A stretch of 64,000 nt of DNA from Limnomonas spitsbergensis (lineage: Eukaryota > Chlorophyta > Chlorophyceae > Chlamydomonadales). The notes beneath the pieces are model-generated. The model ran no database searches and was not told the origin of the DNA. It was given only the letters and a program-made list of their open reading frames with translations. This document shows, in pieces, positions 12,072 to 23,200 of this stretch (positions are counted from its first letter, which is position 1; each line of letters opens with the position of its first letter). The stretch lies in contig JAYJMM010000039.1 of the NCBI GenBank assembly GCA_037349105.1, positions 2,418,001 to 2,482,000 of the forward strand, read 5' to 3'. The position numbers and the translations under genes were made by a program.

Positions 12072-12213
12072 ACCTGACAGTGGGGGAACCACGCTAAATA
12101 AAGAAACATTATCTTCTTCATCTTGTTTCACTGCTTCAAGCGTGTGCGTGCATTAAATTGTAAAGCCTGCATGGATGCCCCTCAAAGCTGGGAGTGGCCC
12201 ATCCCAGACTGAG
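12072..12213 (-). repeat. ~140-bp dispersed repeat, left copy
   Basis: Near-identical, in reverse complement, to about 19810-19930. Shared words include AGCGTGGTTCCCCC, TTTCTTTATTT, CTTGAAGCAGTGAAAC, CATCCATGCAGGCTTTA and GGGATGGGCCACTCCCAGC. It could be the end of a mobile element or a short nonautonomous element; with its partner it brackets the mobile-element island. Confidence 0.8.
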
Positions 12214-12219
12214 AAAGCC

Positions 12220-12494
12220 GCTTTTCCACAATCATCTTTTGGAGCAGACGCCACCGCCAAATTGGTGACGGCCTTTACGAAAGGGAAATGAAATATTTGA
12301 ACTCCCACACGCTCCTCTCGTGTGTCCTCTTTGGCTATGGGCCGGGGATGCACGACTTGAGGCAACTGCACAACTGGTATGCCCGATATCTCAACCACCT
12401 CCTACGCGACCGGTCTCTACGCCCCATGGAGGAGTTCAGGGACATGCAGGGCACTGGAGACCTGACGGAGCTGGATTTGAACTTAGTAAGGTGA
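12220..12494 (+). CDS. ORF fragment of unknown function in mobile-element island
   Basis: An open frame of about 90 codons, with an ATG at 12288, contains GYGPGMHDLRQLHNWYARYL and RPMEEFRDMQGTGDLTELDL. Its residue composition looks protein-like rather than repeat-derived, and it begins immediately inside the left copy of the island's inverted repeat. I do not recognise the family. It may be a transposon-encoded fragment or an exon of one. Confidence 0.4.
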
Positions 12495-12689
12495 AGCCCA
12501 TGGTCCAGCTACATTCGTCCCCTGCTTCCCCTGCCTCCAGCATCCCTTCCCATGCAGTCTTAAGGGCCCTGGAGTATGAGCCTGAGCGGTGGGAGTGCTG
12601 GAGCGGTGTGTTTTCGCGCCCACTCGAGGACAGCATGGAAGAGCCTGGGGCCTGGTCCGGTGTGCTTTCGCACCCAGCCGAGCCCATCC

Positions 12690-12795
12690 GCCCTGCTGCG
12701 GAAGTGAGAGTCATGACCGACGGCAGCTCAGCTCAGGCTGTGGAAGTGGAAGTCATAATCGGCGTCAGCTCAGCTCAGGCTGTGGGCGCAAAGGT
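12690..12795. repeat. Short ~42-bp direct duplication
   Basis: Two consecutive copies share GGCAGCTCAGCTCAGGCTGTG and the flanking GAAGT/GTCAT words. Confidence 0.7.
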
Positions 12796-12885
12796 AGGAC
12801 ACATGGCGTGTTGCAGGAAGCGTTTCTTCCTCCATGCAACGCACAGTCGGCCCTCACGCCCTAGGCAACTGACATTGCATGCGCT

Positions 12886-13451
12886 CTAACTACGTTTGCA
12901 GGCCAACCTACGGCAGCGGCCATGCCGAGCAAGCTGTTTCTGCTGCATGCTGGTGGAATGGTTCACCCACGTAGCAACCATTTTGTCGAACTCCACGCAG
13001 TGCCTCTTCAGTTCATCGCACTTAATCGCGTGCATCTGAAGCTCTCTGATCTGGGCATCAATTCGTCGTTTTTCTGGGAGAGTTGCTCCACCATGGGCCG
13101 CACCGCCCCATGCTGCCCCTCCAGCCACTTGATCCTCTGTCCTTGCAGCTCGTCCGTCCCTCGCAGCAGGTGCCTGATTAGCTCCTCCAGCGCACCCACT
13201 CGCTGCTCGAGGGCCAGATTTTGGCCCTCCCAACGCTGAGTTTCTCCCTCCTCATGTCGATCATCATCCTTCCCAGCCACACAGGGCTCGCCTCCCTGCT
13301 TGCATACCTCGCCATGATCATCAAATCGCAAATGTAGCTGCGTTTCTCTCCGTCTTGATCTCCTGCCCCTGCCTGCGCTGCTGCCCGTCAGACCTTGGAA
13401 TTTCTGCTGCGGGCTGAAGTCGTCGAAATCGTGCAATAAGTTCTTGGACAT
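12886..13451 (-). pseudogene. Frameshifted coiled-coil ORF, mobile-element associated
   Basis: From ATG 13451 the frame reads MSKNLLHDFDDFSPQQ, an arginine-rich segment, then a heptad-like helix (LEQRVGALEELIRHLL, MVEQLSQKNDEL). Near 13060 the good frame moves by one base to DAQIRELQMHAIKCDELK and ends before 12886. The two halves together look like one coiled-coil protein broken by a single-base indel. It starts 37 bp beyond the end of the LINE reverse transcriptase on the same strand, so it may be the sequence the LINE landed in, or part of the same element. Function unknown. Confidence 0.5.
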
Positions 13452-13487
13452 TGAGTTAAACTGTGGTCATATGGTTGTTTTAGTGAT

Positions 13488-16183
13488 TTAGTTGCATTGC
13501 CGCGGCCAAAGGTGGCTGGTGGCCCACACCACGTCGCCGTAGTTGGCCGCAGGCGCTTCGTACACAGCTGCGAACCTGATGCGGGTTGGAGGATGGCGCC
13601 TTAGGCCCACCTTGGCTGCCATGCGGCGAACACGGTGCAGCGCGGCAGCCAAAGGCGCCTCTCTACCCTCCATGGCCCTCTTCATGCCGCCGCTTTCGTG
13701 CTGAGTGATGCCCAAGAACTTGAATTCTTGGACATGCTTCAACACGGCTCGGTCAGGGCCGTAAAAGCAAACATGGGCTGGCTGTCGGCGCTGCGCTGCT
13801 AAGCGGCTGCCAAACTCCATGACCTCTGTCTTACTGACATTGACCTGAAGCTGTTTATGTGCCGCATATTCATGCAAGGCATCAAGCATGCGTTGCAGCC
13901 CTGCTGGGTTGCGGGCTAGCAAGGAGAGGTCATAGCATACAGCAGGCAGCATTGCCGTCGCCCCGCCTGCATCTCAATGCCCTCTGCCGGGCACTTGGCT
14001 GCGAGCATGGCCGGCATGTCACTGAGGTAAAGGCTAAAGAGCAGGGGGCTCAGGGGGCAGTCCTGCTTGATGCCTCTGGTGCAAGGCATAGGACCAGTGC
14101 GCTTGTGGCCGTCAGCGAGCGTGTAAACTGCACCGGCATAAAGCGCTTGCACCGCGCGTAACAGGCATGCAGGCATGTGAAGATACTCGCAGAAATGCAT
14201 AGCTGCTCCTGGGGCACGCTGTCATAGGCCTTTATGAAGTCCATAAAGGCCACATGCAGCTTGCCACGGCCTGCAGCTGCCCGTTGAGCATGGACTGCAT
14301 GCCTGAGGAGGGAAGCTGCCTGGAGCGTGCTACGGCGCTGTTGAAAACCAAACTGCTCAGGAGGGACGTGGCCGCTCAATCGTGCCCACTCATCAGTGAT
14401 GGCAGTGAGCATGCTGGCATACAGCCGGTAAAGCACGCTAGTGATAGTGATGGGCCGGTAAGTACCGGGATCAAGGGGGTCGCCCTTCTTGTAAACAGGC
14501 TGAATCCTGACTGGCTGCCAGGCACTAGGCATTCCCCCCCGCACCGCCATGGTAGTGAACCAGTCTTGCAGCAGATCCCTCAGCACGTGCCGTTGCTCCC
14601 TCTCTGAATCGTCCTCTACCATAGCCAACTTGATAAAGGGTACCGCCACACCGTCTAGGCCCGCCGAGCATGCGGGAGAAAGCCCTTGCGAAGCAAGAGG
14701 CAAGCTACTCACGCCTAGGTCCTCCGGCTGAGCGGTGGTAGGGGGCAAGTTTTCATGTGGCGCCGCAGGAGAGGGGGGCACAGCGGCAGTGAATTGTTGT
14801 CGCATGTGTGCCTCCCTCTTCAGGGAGGAGACAGCCGTGGTGGGGCACGTCTGCCGCCTCTCTTGCAGCTGCTTCCGGTAGACGTTGCACTCGCCACGCT
14901 GCAGCCTGTCAGCTATAGCCGCTGCCATATGGCACGTGTATAAGCGGCGACGTCGTCGTGCTGTGGACTTGTAGCGAGGCCTGGCTGCCTTGCGCTCTGG
15001 GCTGGGGCACTGCAAAGCGACTTCGCTCGCAGCGCAGCATAGGCGCTCTGAACCTCCGCATCCCACCAGGAGGGGCGCTGATGTTGCCCACGCTGGGCAT
15101 GGGGCCGCGGAGTGCGCGTCATGCCAGCAACTTCGTCCGCAGACCAAATCACAGCAGTGAGGGCCGCTGCGGCTGCCTCGTCGTCAGCTCCCGCAATGGC
15201 CAGGCTGAAACGCTGTAGGCCATGCTCATCGCGGGCTAGCGCAGCGCTGTAAATGTGCGCCTTATCAGCTGCCCACGTCAAGATGGTTCGACAGCTTCCT
15301 GCTGGCTGGCCAGCATCAGGCTGACCTCCCACCACGTCGATGCTGCTATCTACCGGAGGTTGAAAGTTCGCCGCAACCGGACGGTGATCCGAGAGGTCCG
15401 GTTGGGTGGGAAGCACCCCGCTCACCTCCACATGCCTCCACATGCTACATGGCACCGCAATGTGGTCAACGAGGGACCGGCCAAAAGCTGCAAGGAAAGA
15501 TGCGTCCCCTTGGTCACCCTTGCGGCCCGTGAGGAGCAACATCCTGGTGGCCGCCGCTGCGTTGAGCAGCATCCGAGCCTGCGGTCTAAGCATTCTGGGC
15601 GGCTCACCGCGGAGCGCCCGGTGCGTGTGCAACTCAGGTGCATGTTGGATTGCCCATGCAAGGTCCGCACCGCCGTCCAGGAGCTCACTGCCATGCCACA
15701 CGTCCGCATTAAAGTCGCCCGCCCAAATGCAAGAGCCTTGCAAACTGAGCTGCGCCGTCTCTTGCTGCAACTCCTCTAGACGCTGCTCGTACTTATGATT
15801 CTTCCCTATGGAGGGCAAGTAAATACATGTCATGAAAGTAGGATGAGGGCTGCTAAAAAGTCGTCCGCTGCATTCTAGTCACGCTAGTCCTTGTGGTTGG
15901 AGGTGCTGTTCAGGGTGCAGAGCCCCGAAATGTTGCTGGCCACCACAAAAGCCACACCCTGTCCCATGCCAAACTGCTGCTAGGCCCATAACAGACTGTG
16001 GCTGGGTGACAGCAGCTGCTGCATCGCCGCCTCATCTATACCGGCAACGTCCTGCAGGGCCACTATCTCATGATGCCGTATAAGGCCGAGTAGGGCGTCC
16101 ACCTTGGGAGTGGGGGCACCCTGGACTGCGGCTCTGATGTCAGAGCCGCGCAACCCGTTGCAATTGAGGGAGGCTAACCTCAA
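13488..16183 (-). mobile_element. Inactive non-LTR retrotransposon (LINE): APE endonuclease plus reverse transcriptase
   Basis: Reading 3' to 5' on the plus strand, the element shows an APE-type endonuclease start (LRLASLNCNGLRG, 16183; HHEIVALQD), then the endonuclease core (WAGDFNADV, LVDHIAVP, DLSDHRPV) at 15833-14913. The reverse transcriptase follows: KKGDPLDPGTYRPITITSVLYR, FMDFIKAYDSVP, GIKQDCPLSPLLFSLYLSD, and a terminal KTEVMEFGS/KFLGITQHE palm-thumb region ending at 13488. The frame changes at least four times with internal stops, and the YADD active-site codons carry a one-base deletion at about 13933/13934. No poly(A) tail or target-site duplication was identified. The family resembles L1/RTE-like algal LINEs; the exact clade is not determined. 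Confidence 0.88.
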
Positions 16184-16340
16184 ACCGCCGCGGGTTGCCT
16201 CGTCTGTCCGGCCTAAGCGTTATGGTGGCCGAGGAGTCCACAAAAGCAAGTGCATCCCACCCCTGCTCGGCCTGGTACAGCTGGTTGAAGTTAGTGGTAG
16301 CGCCAGGAGGACCTGCTGCCCACCCCCGCTCCCGTAACTG
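16184..16340 (-). pseudogene. Short coding remnant upstream of the LINE endonuclease
   Basis: On the minus strand a frame reads REQLRERGWAAGPPG, NFNQLYQAEQGWDALAFVD and TLRPDRRGNPR, overlapping the endonuclease start in another frame. It may be the end of the LINE's first ORF. No homology is recognised. Confidence 0.35.
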
Positions 16341-16630
16341 CTCCCTGACACTAGTGATCTAGTAAGTGACAGCTCCACACACAAGGGTGGATGTTACTTG
16401 CGATGCTCCTGCAGGGGGTGCAAGTCAATGGTCTATTGGTGCAAGGATTGGTGGCAGACCCCTCTCAGCAGCCGCAGATGACATCTCGTACTTCAGGGGG
16501 CAGCGGGATTCAACTGCTAGCGTGTTGTTGTTGGAGCCTTTGCCCAAGTCCGTTTTGCACAGGCCTGATTGTCGCGGCACAGGGGTGCACCCTAAGGAAT
16601 AGGTGCAGCAAGCGAAAATAACACAAGACA

Positions 16631-16668
16631 ACTCTTACAGAGGTTACAGAGTTTATTAGTACTTGTTT
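16631..16668. repeat. Junction repeat, left partner
   Basis: Holds a 16-bp block (16631-16646) repeated directly at 18257-18272, adjoining a 20-bp block (16649-16668) that is the exact reverse complement of 18241-18260. Confidence 0.8.
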
Positions 16669-16895
16669 AAGGAGATTAGGCCAACTGTTCGGGTACATAG
16701 CCCCATCAGGTAAAGGGGTGATAGGGACATGCACGCAGCCAAGGCAAGAGAAGACAAGCAGAAATGCTGTTCTCTAGGCTTTGTTACCAGGCAGATGACG
16801 ACTAGTGGATGTCCCTCCAGCGTCGCCCTTACGAGCGGCGCCAGCACAAACACCCTTTTTGAAGTCATGGTCTTCATGTACATCGGTGATGACAC
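16656..16895 (-). other. ORF of unknown function
   Basis: A 79-codon frame with KRVFVLAPLVRATLEGHP. It is hydrophobic, in the mobile-element island, with no recognised family. It may be spurious. Confidence 0.15.
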
Positions 16896-16944
16896 TAGCT
16901 AGCGGCAGCTCCAGCGGCAGCGCTGATGGTGGCGCTGGCCGCTT

Positions 16945-17461
16945 TTAGAAGATGTTGCCATCGTAGGCAGCTGAAGCATTCGCGGCTCCGGCAGCGGCAG
17001 CTTTGGCCCTTGGGCCCTTCCACACGTGGCTGTCCAGATCCTGGTTGAAGTCCTCGTGGCCGGCTGCCCGGCGATTGGCTTTCCGCTGCTTCTTCAGCCG
17101 CTTGCGCTCCTTGCACTCATCATCGTTCAGTGGTGGCTTGTGCTCCCTCATTTGAGGAGGGGCTTTATCACTACCGGACGTCGGGGCCTGATGCGTGCCG
17201 TTAGGCTGGTGCACATGCCCGTTCATCTGGCTCCTTCGGCTCCGCATCGCTGAGCGGTGGCTTGGGCTCCTTCATTTGAGGAAGGGCCTCGTCACCACCG
17301 GACCCCCGGGCCCCATGCATGCCCTGAGGCTGTTGCATTGGCCCTTCAGTCTGGCTCCTTCGGCCGGCCGGGTTTTCACCTCTGCCGTCGTTGGAGCCGG
17401 AGGCGCCGCCAGTTGCCTTACGCCTAATTAAAGACGCGGCTTGACGGCGCCCATCTTGCAT
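16945..17461 (-). pseudogene. Basic, duplicated ORF of mobile-element type (possible LINE ORF1 remnant)
   Basis: Two overlapping minus-strand frames encode two versions of one segment: RRSQTEGPMQQPQGMHG...LPQMKEPKPPLSDAEPKE and RRSQMNGHVHQPNGTHQ...PPQMREHKPPLNDDECKE. A tandem duplication of about 120 bp, not a multiple of three, shifted the frame between copies. The C-terminal part is strongly basic (KERKRLKKQRKANRR). It lies upstream of, and on the same strand as, the LINE polymerase, so an ORF1/nucleic-acid-binding role is possible but unproven. Confidence 0.4.
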
Positions 17462-17789
17462 CCTGCCCGCAGCCGCTTGTCTTCTCCTGATTGGATGATT
17501 GGCGGTGGCTTTCTTGCTGCCGCATGATGGCTGTGATGGTGGCTCAGAGTGACGAAGTCCTTGAGGCCATCCATGGCATTTCCGCCAGCTTCAGCGGGAA
17601 CCGCCTGTCATATGCAGCAGTTCAACACAAATTAAGCCACTATGCGGCTGAACTCATGACAGCCCATCTTCCCCCCCCAACCTGAGGCAAAACCAGGGGT
17701 CGAAGGTTGAGGCTGTCTAAATTCTGGGATAGAAAGCCAGGAAAAAAATCCAATGAAGGCTCCTTTTAGGCAAAGGCCAGCCGGCAGCT

Positions 17790-18070
17790 ACGTGTTGCAT
17801 GTGTGTACTGGCAGATGTGTACTGCAGAAATGTACATTAGACATATACAACAGATATGCACTACAGAAATGTACTGGCTAGCTTAAACAGCAGATGTGTG
17901 TTGCATGAACACCATGCACGAGGTACAGCTGTTGTACTGCATGTGTAACATGTGTACCGTACGGTATGAATATCAATAGTGACCACGTATAACATGCAAG
18001 TCCTGGCAGGCATGTACAGCAGTGTACTGCATGATTTGTACTGGCAGATGTGTACAACACAGCAATCAGT
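17790..18070. repeat. Short imperfect TGTACTG-rich repeats
   Basis: Words such as GATGTGTACTGCA, AAATGTAC and GGCAGATGTGTAC recur irregularly. No ORF. Confidence 0.6.
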
Positions 18071-18240
18071 TGATGCACGATCGAATAGATGCATTCATCA
18101 AGCTCAGATCGGAATCACGAAATTAAATTGCAATGAACCATTTTGTCCATTCAGGATTGGATTGAGTCCAAGGCGAAGCGTCCCTCAAGACAGCCAGGAC
18201 AGTCGACTTGAGGTGAAACTAGTCGGACTTTTTCTTTCTG

Positions 18241-18272
18241 AAACAAGTACTAATAAACTCTTACAGAGGTTA
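18241..18272. repeat. Junction repeat, right partner
   Basis: Holds the inverted partner (18241-18260) and direct partner (18257-18272) of 16631-16668. The 1.6 kb between may be a small inserted element. Confidence 0.8.
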
Positions 18273-18299
18273 TAGTAGGAGCTTCTCGATCCACTGCTG

Positions 18300-18560
18300 T
18301 AACTCAGTGAACTCAGCTCGATAACAGGTGATAGCTCTTGCTACTTCACCTGGACTTCTTCGATACTGTTGACAAGATCTCGTAAAGCCTCGACTTCTGA
18401 GGTACTTCTAGACTTCTTGGGACGACCTTGGGCGATTGTGGCCGTTGATCTGCTATGGTGAGTCGCTTGCTTGGCGACTTCTGGTGACTGAAGATATCTC
18501 TGATGAATCAGATGGTCGACTTGGAGCCAAAGGAAAGGCTGTAGGTTGGAGATGTGATGG
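18300..18560 (-). pseudogene. Possible degenerate retroelement coding tail
   Basis: On the minus strand a frame reads KQATHHSRSTATIAQGRPKK, then SRSTSEVEALRDLVNSIEEV, then stops; an adjacent frame continues upstream, suggesting a frameshift. Composition is protein-like. No family is recognised. Confidence 0.25.
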
Positions 18561-18945
18561 TTGGTTGGTGGTAATATCCAGCTGTAGGGCTGGAGATATG
18601 CCTTGTTAAGAGGCAGGAATAACTCTAATTGCTGCAGATAGTCGACTGTTGTCCTAAATGCACTGCCAGCTTCGTATCAGGAGACTTGTTGATGCTTATA
18701 GGGTCGCTGTTGGCCTAGCTGCTCTGCCAGTTTCCCCTTTGTAAGACTTTGAGTGACGATTAACTTGCAGATCGATATTCAATAGCTGGAAACGTTAAGA
18801 GTCTATTGAAGGCCGTGAAATCAAGTAAGAAAGAAAAAGTAAAGGACCCAGTTCGGGATCCTCTAAGACGGCAAACACACTTGTACAGGTTCACACAAAA
18901 CTTCCAACCGAAAAAGCAGTTGGCGCAGTCAAACGCACGGTGCAG

Positions 18946-19383
18946 TCATACGTCGTGACATGATGTCCTGTCGTCACGCACAATGCCACAGAAGCCGCAT
19001 ACCTCAGCACCACTTGGCACCAAGCTACAGACTGCCCCACATTGGCGCAGCAACATGTGAACTCCGACGTGCAACCGCATACTGGTAGCTGATAGCTTGT
19101 TTATCTTCCCACAGCCATGCACCTTGCACACCGTCGGTGCATCCCCAGCTACTGGTGGTCCATATTCTTGCTGAAGATCCTCCAGCTGCCAGGGGGATTC
19201 ATCGCAAACTGGCCAGGGCTGGGCATCATCACCTGTGTACGGGAACTCGGCTGACATGCTCAGCAAGCTGTGGCTAGGAAGCTGACCAGGGACCCCCACA
19301 AGCTGGGCCAGCAAAATTGCATGCCAAGGGGTATGGTTTTGTGCTTGGTATATTGTATGATGCATAACAGTAACAAATGCCAT
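18946..19383 (-). CDS. Zinc-binding-module ORF, mobile-element associated
   Basis: A 145-codon frame with a C-terminal cysteine/histidine module: VCKVHGCGK, then HVGVHMLL, then VCGFCG and a final C. Spacing (CxxxHxC ... HxxxH ... CxxC) suggests a zinc ribbon or finger. From memory, similar H-G-H...CGFCG modules occur in proteins linked to large eukaryotic DNA transposons, but I cannot verify this here. It sits inside the bracketing inverted repeats of the island. It is probably a fragment, as the start is not supported by context. Confidence 0.4.
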   Translation of the reverse strand: MAFVTVMHHTIYQAQNHTPWHAILLAQLVGVPGQLPSHSLLSMSAEFPYTGDDAQPWPVCDESPWQLEDLQQEYGPPVAGDAPTVCKVHGCGKINKLSATSMRLHVGVHMLLRQCGAVCSLVPSGAEVCGFCGIVRDDRTSCHDV

Positions 19384-19809
19384 GAGGAATGCAACGGTGT
19401 ACCTCTCGTCTCAAGCTGATGTTTAATAAAAAAGATACGAAATTTCCCAAAACATGTTTTTTTTTTCTACACCCCTCCCCCCCCCTCCCCCCACTTTGCC
19501 CCTTCATGTCTCCAAGTACCCAGAGCCAAAAACAATTTGAAGACCAGATATGGGAAGCTCTCGTCAAGCTCTACAACTTTCGATGATGGGGTGTATTCCT
19601 TTTTTTTTTGCCCTCGGTATCGTCGGGCATTTATGGAGGCGCCATGGGAGGAATGCCTCACCACTTGAGAAGGATATGGCCGAGATTATTGAGGCCTCGA
19701 GGTCTAGGCGTTCAGAGGCCGGGGGATCCTCTGGCTTCATTGCATGATTACTAGTCTTGTGTCTGATCCGTGGCTTTATTTCCCCGTTTTTCCTCCTTCT
19801 AAGTCTGGG

Positions 19810-19930
19810 ATGGGCCACTCCCAGCTTTGATGAGCATCCATGCAGGCTTTATAATTTAATGCACACGCTTGAAGCAGTGAAACGATATGAAGAAGATAAC
19901 GTTTCTTTATTTAGCGTGGTTCCCCCCCCA
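19810..19930 (+). repeat. ~140-bp dispersed repeat, right copy
   Basis: Inverted partner of 12072-12213, about 90% or more identical by eye. Similarity ends abruptly on the outer side after AGCGTGGTTCCCCC and on the inner side near the CATCCCAGACT complement. Confidence 0.8.
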
Positions 19931-20254
19931 CAGCAGTTCCCCCCTGTCTGATTGCCCTGGAATGGCTGGTCTCGGAGAGTCCCGTGCGTCAGCTGCCAGT
20001 TCACGCATGCAGCGATGTATCATCACAGCGTCTAGTGCATCGTCCGCTCCCGTGACCCCACCTTTTCTACTGCGATTCGATTCTTGCAACCCTGCTCTAA
20101 CTGCCACGTTCCCTGACCGCTCCACACCTCCTTGGATCGCAGAAGGTGCCGGTGCTGCTGTCGCTGTTGTCCCCCAGCCCCCGTCGGTGGATGCCCTGCT
20201 GATTGCATTCAGATAGGCCCCTGTTAGAGCCCTCTCCATATTCGGAGTTTGAGT

Positions 20255-23200
20255 ATGCGTAGCGGCTATGCTGCCGTGTTGCTCCTGATCGCATTGTCGC
20301 TGCAAATGCTGCCCGCTGCAACGGCTCAGAAGGGCACCAGCGTCTCGTTGCACGCGCGTTGGAACGCGACCTCGTTCATGTCCGAAGCAGGGGAGTTTCT
20401 GGTGAGACGAGAAGAGTAATGCTCTCCATGCTTACCTTTTTGAACGTCCGCGGGATCGAAGATCTCCATGCTAACATCTGGCATCACCGATCTCAACTGC
20501 GAGGACTGCGACGAATAAATCATAGTGCTTGGATAGATGTTAATTGTTGAATGGATGACCATGGGCGAATGGCTGCTAATTGATGAATGGGTGATAATTC
20601 ACGAATGACGCCCTGCTGCAGGCTGAGGAGAATCCTGCTCTGTTCTGGACATTTCTTGAAGCAGTTAGCAGAGCCCAGGAGCCCGAGGACCCCGAGCGAT
20701 GCTGGACACACATCATGTCTCATGCAGCTGAATTGGTGTCGCCAGCAATTGGACAGGTCGGATACACAGCGGCTGCACATCCTCACATGCCCATGAAATA
20801 CACAAGGGCACAAGAGCACATATGCATGCGCAAAGCTGATTCCGCCGGGACTACATGGCATGATGCATGGGCATGGCATGGGTGAAGTGCCATGGGCGTG
20901 CATGGCGTGTCTTCTGCACCTGCTTAGCTGACCCAGGACAATGAATCTGGGCTCCAGTAGCCATTAATGTCGACACCCTGCACAAAATGTCAGCTTGTCG
21001 CCCATGCCTCGCGGCTGTACACGCCAGCCTGCCGTCAGGGCCCGATCATGCGACCCGATGTCAGCAGTTCGATCATCCTCCTCCCAGGTTCTGACTGGTC
21101 ACGCCCTGCGCGGATGGTTGATTTTCCATCATATTGCAGGTTTTGCCCCTCGTGGTGGCGTCCAGGCAGTACTCTGCTCGCCTGGAGATGTACCGCCAGC
21201 TGCATGATGAGGCGCACCCTAATGCGGTGGGTGGGCGGAAAGAAGCAGGGTCTGTTACGATCGGAGGTCAGTATGCGGTCTTGCACGCACTAAAATAAAT
21301 GAACAGCGCGGCCAAGGCAGTAAAGGCTTTTTTAGGCTGCCAAGGGTACAGAGCAGGAGGCCACGTCTGCACCGTTCTCATGCTTTGCTGGCGGTGGTGG
21401 CATGGCAGTGGCAACCCTTTGTTTGATTATAAGCCATCTCCCTGTCGTCCTTGGAGATGCTGATACTATTTTGTGTTATTCAGCGAAGTGGATACCCTTA
21501 CCAGAGATACCCCTGCCCGCACTGGTACCGGAAGCAGTGGTTCCTCTTGGTCATGCGAAGCACAGGGACCTCATGGCCTTGCACTAGTACCTGAGGCAGT
21601 CTCTCGGTCTTGCTGAATTTGTTTCCCTGTTGAATCAGGCTGGCTGCTGCCTGGTGGAAATAGGAGGCCGTACCGCGTCCAGCGTCGGAGAGCTCCAGCA
21701 GCTGCTCAAGGACGTACAGTCAGCACCTGCAGGGAGTGTGTCGGCATCTTCCGGGCAGCTGCTTGATGTCGACCACGTGTACAACCCGGGGTTTGGCGAT
21801 GCAGGAGGTGACTCCGGAGCTGCCTCTGCGGTATTGTACGGCCCGCTGGGTGGCCGCTGTACTTTCTTGCTGCATGCCGTGCTCCGGGTGGCGGCCGGCC
21901 CGGAGCTGCGGTATGCGTACCGCCCGGTACTTGCGGCCGGCTGTAGCGTCGGCGCATGCGTCCGCGTTGGCAGCAAGGGCCGCCTGTCGCTGCCCGGCTT
22001 TGGGATTGAGGCTGTGATAAAGAACATGGAATACTCTGCGATGGACGACAAGAAGGAGCGGCAGGCCGCCGGCGACGCGGGCGATGCGGGCGACGGCGAG
22101 GAGGCTGGGCTGGGTGGAAGTGTGAAGGGCTTTGAATTTGACGTGCTGGCGGAGCGCAAGCCGCACTTGAAGGAAGAGCTGGCGACACTGAGGGACCATT
22201 TGCTGTCATCGGATGAGGAGGAGACAGTCAAGGTGTGGGAGGGTGTGAATCACAGGCTGCTTTGTGTGGAGGATGGGGTGTGGATTGTGTGGATTAAAGA
22301 TTGCGGGGGGAGTTGGGCCGAAGCTCAGTTGAGATGGAGAAGTGTCAAAACGGTATAGTGGATGGTATAGGAAAAATGCCGGGAAGGGCCGGTTGGATCT
22401 GGATCCTAGATATGTCAGATCTTGGCAAGCGATCGATCGATAGTGCCTGTCACAATCCCTGTCATGGCCCACATCTGTTACCCCTGTGTTTCCAGATTTT
22501 GAATCACCAGATCTTGGCATACCGGCCATACTCTGCTCTAGTCACCCACTCCAATGCTTATCCCACACGTGTGACCAGACCAGATGGGTGGATCCAGCAG
22601 GTCTCGGCATATGAGTTGTACTCAATCCAGTCACAAACTAATGCTTTCCTCCACATGCTTGTCCATATCTGAGATCTAGCAGGTACCACAGCATGTCTAG
22701 ATCTTGGATCTACTAGATCTTGGCATATAGGCCATATTCTAACCTGTCTCCCACCCATGTTGCACCCCACACGCGTGTCTAGATCTTTGATCTACTAGAT
22801 CTCGGCATACAGCCGTATTCTGTTCCAGCCTCCCATCCGTGCTTTCCCTCACTCGTGTCAGCATCTTGGATCTTCTAGATCTCTGCATAGAGGCCAAATC
22901 CTGCTCCAGTCACCCACCCATGCCTTCCCTCACACGCATGTCCAGATCTTGAATCTTCTTTATCTAGGCATGTAGTTCATATCTTGCTCCAGTCACCCAC
23001 CCATTATTCCTCCACACGCGTGTCCAGATCTTAGATCTTGCAGATCTAGACATGCAGGCCATATCTTTCTCCAGTCACCCACCCATTATGTCCCCCTCAC
23101 GCGTGTCCAGATCTGGGATCTTGCGGATCTAGGTCTGCAGGCCACTCAGCGCGTGATGTCTGCGTCGGATCCGCTGGCGTTGCTCACGGAGATCTCTCAG

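Noticed and set aside
19907..20562. Minus-strand frames around 20 kb
   Set aside because: They run across the inverted repeat and antisense to UGGT exon 1, with no family resemblance and no splice support.
21635..22231. Antisense frames across UGGT exon 4
   Set aside because: Shadows of the coding exon; the plus-strand frame matches UGGT.
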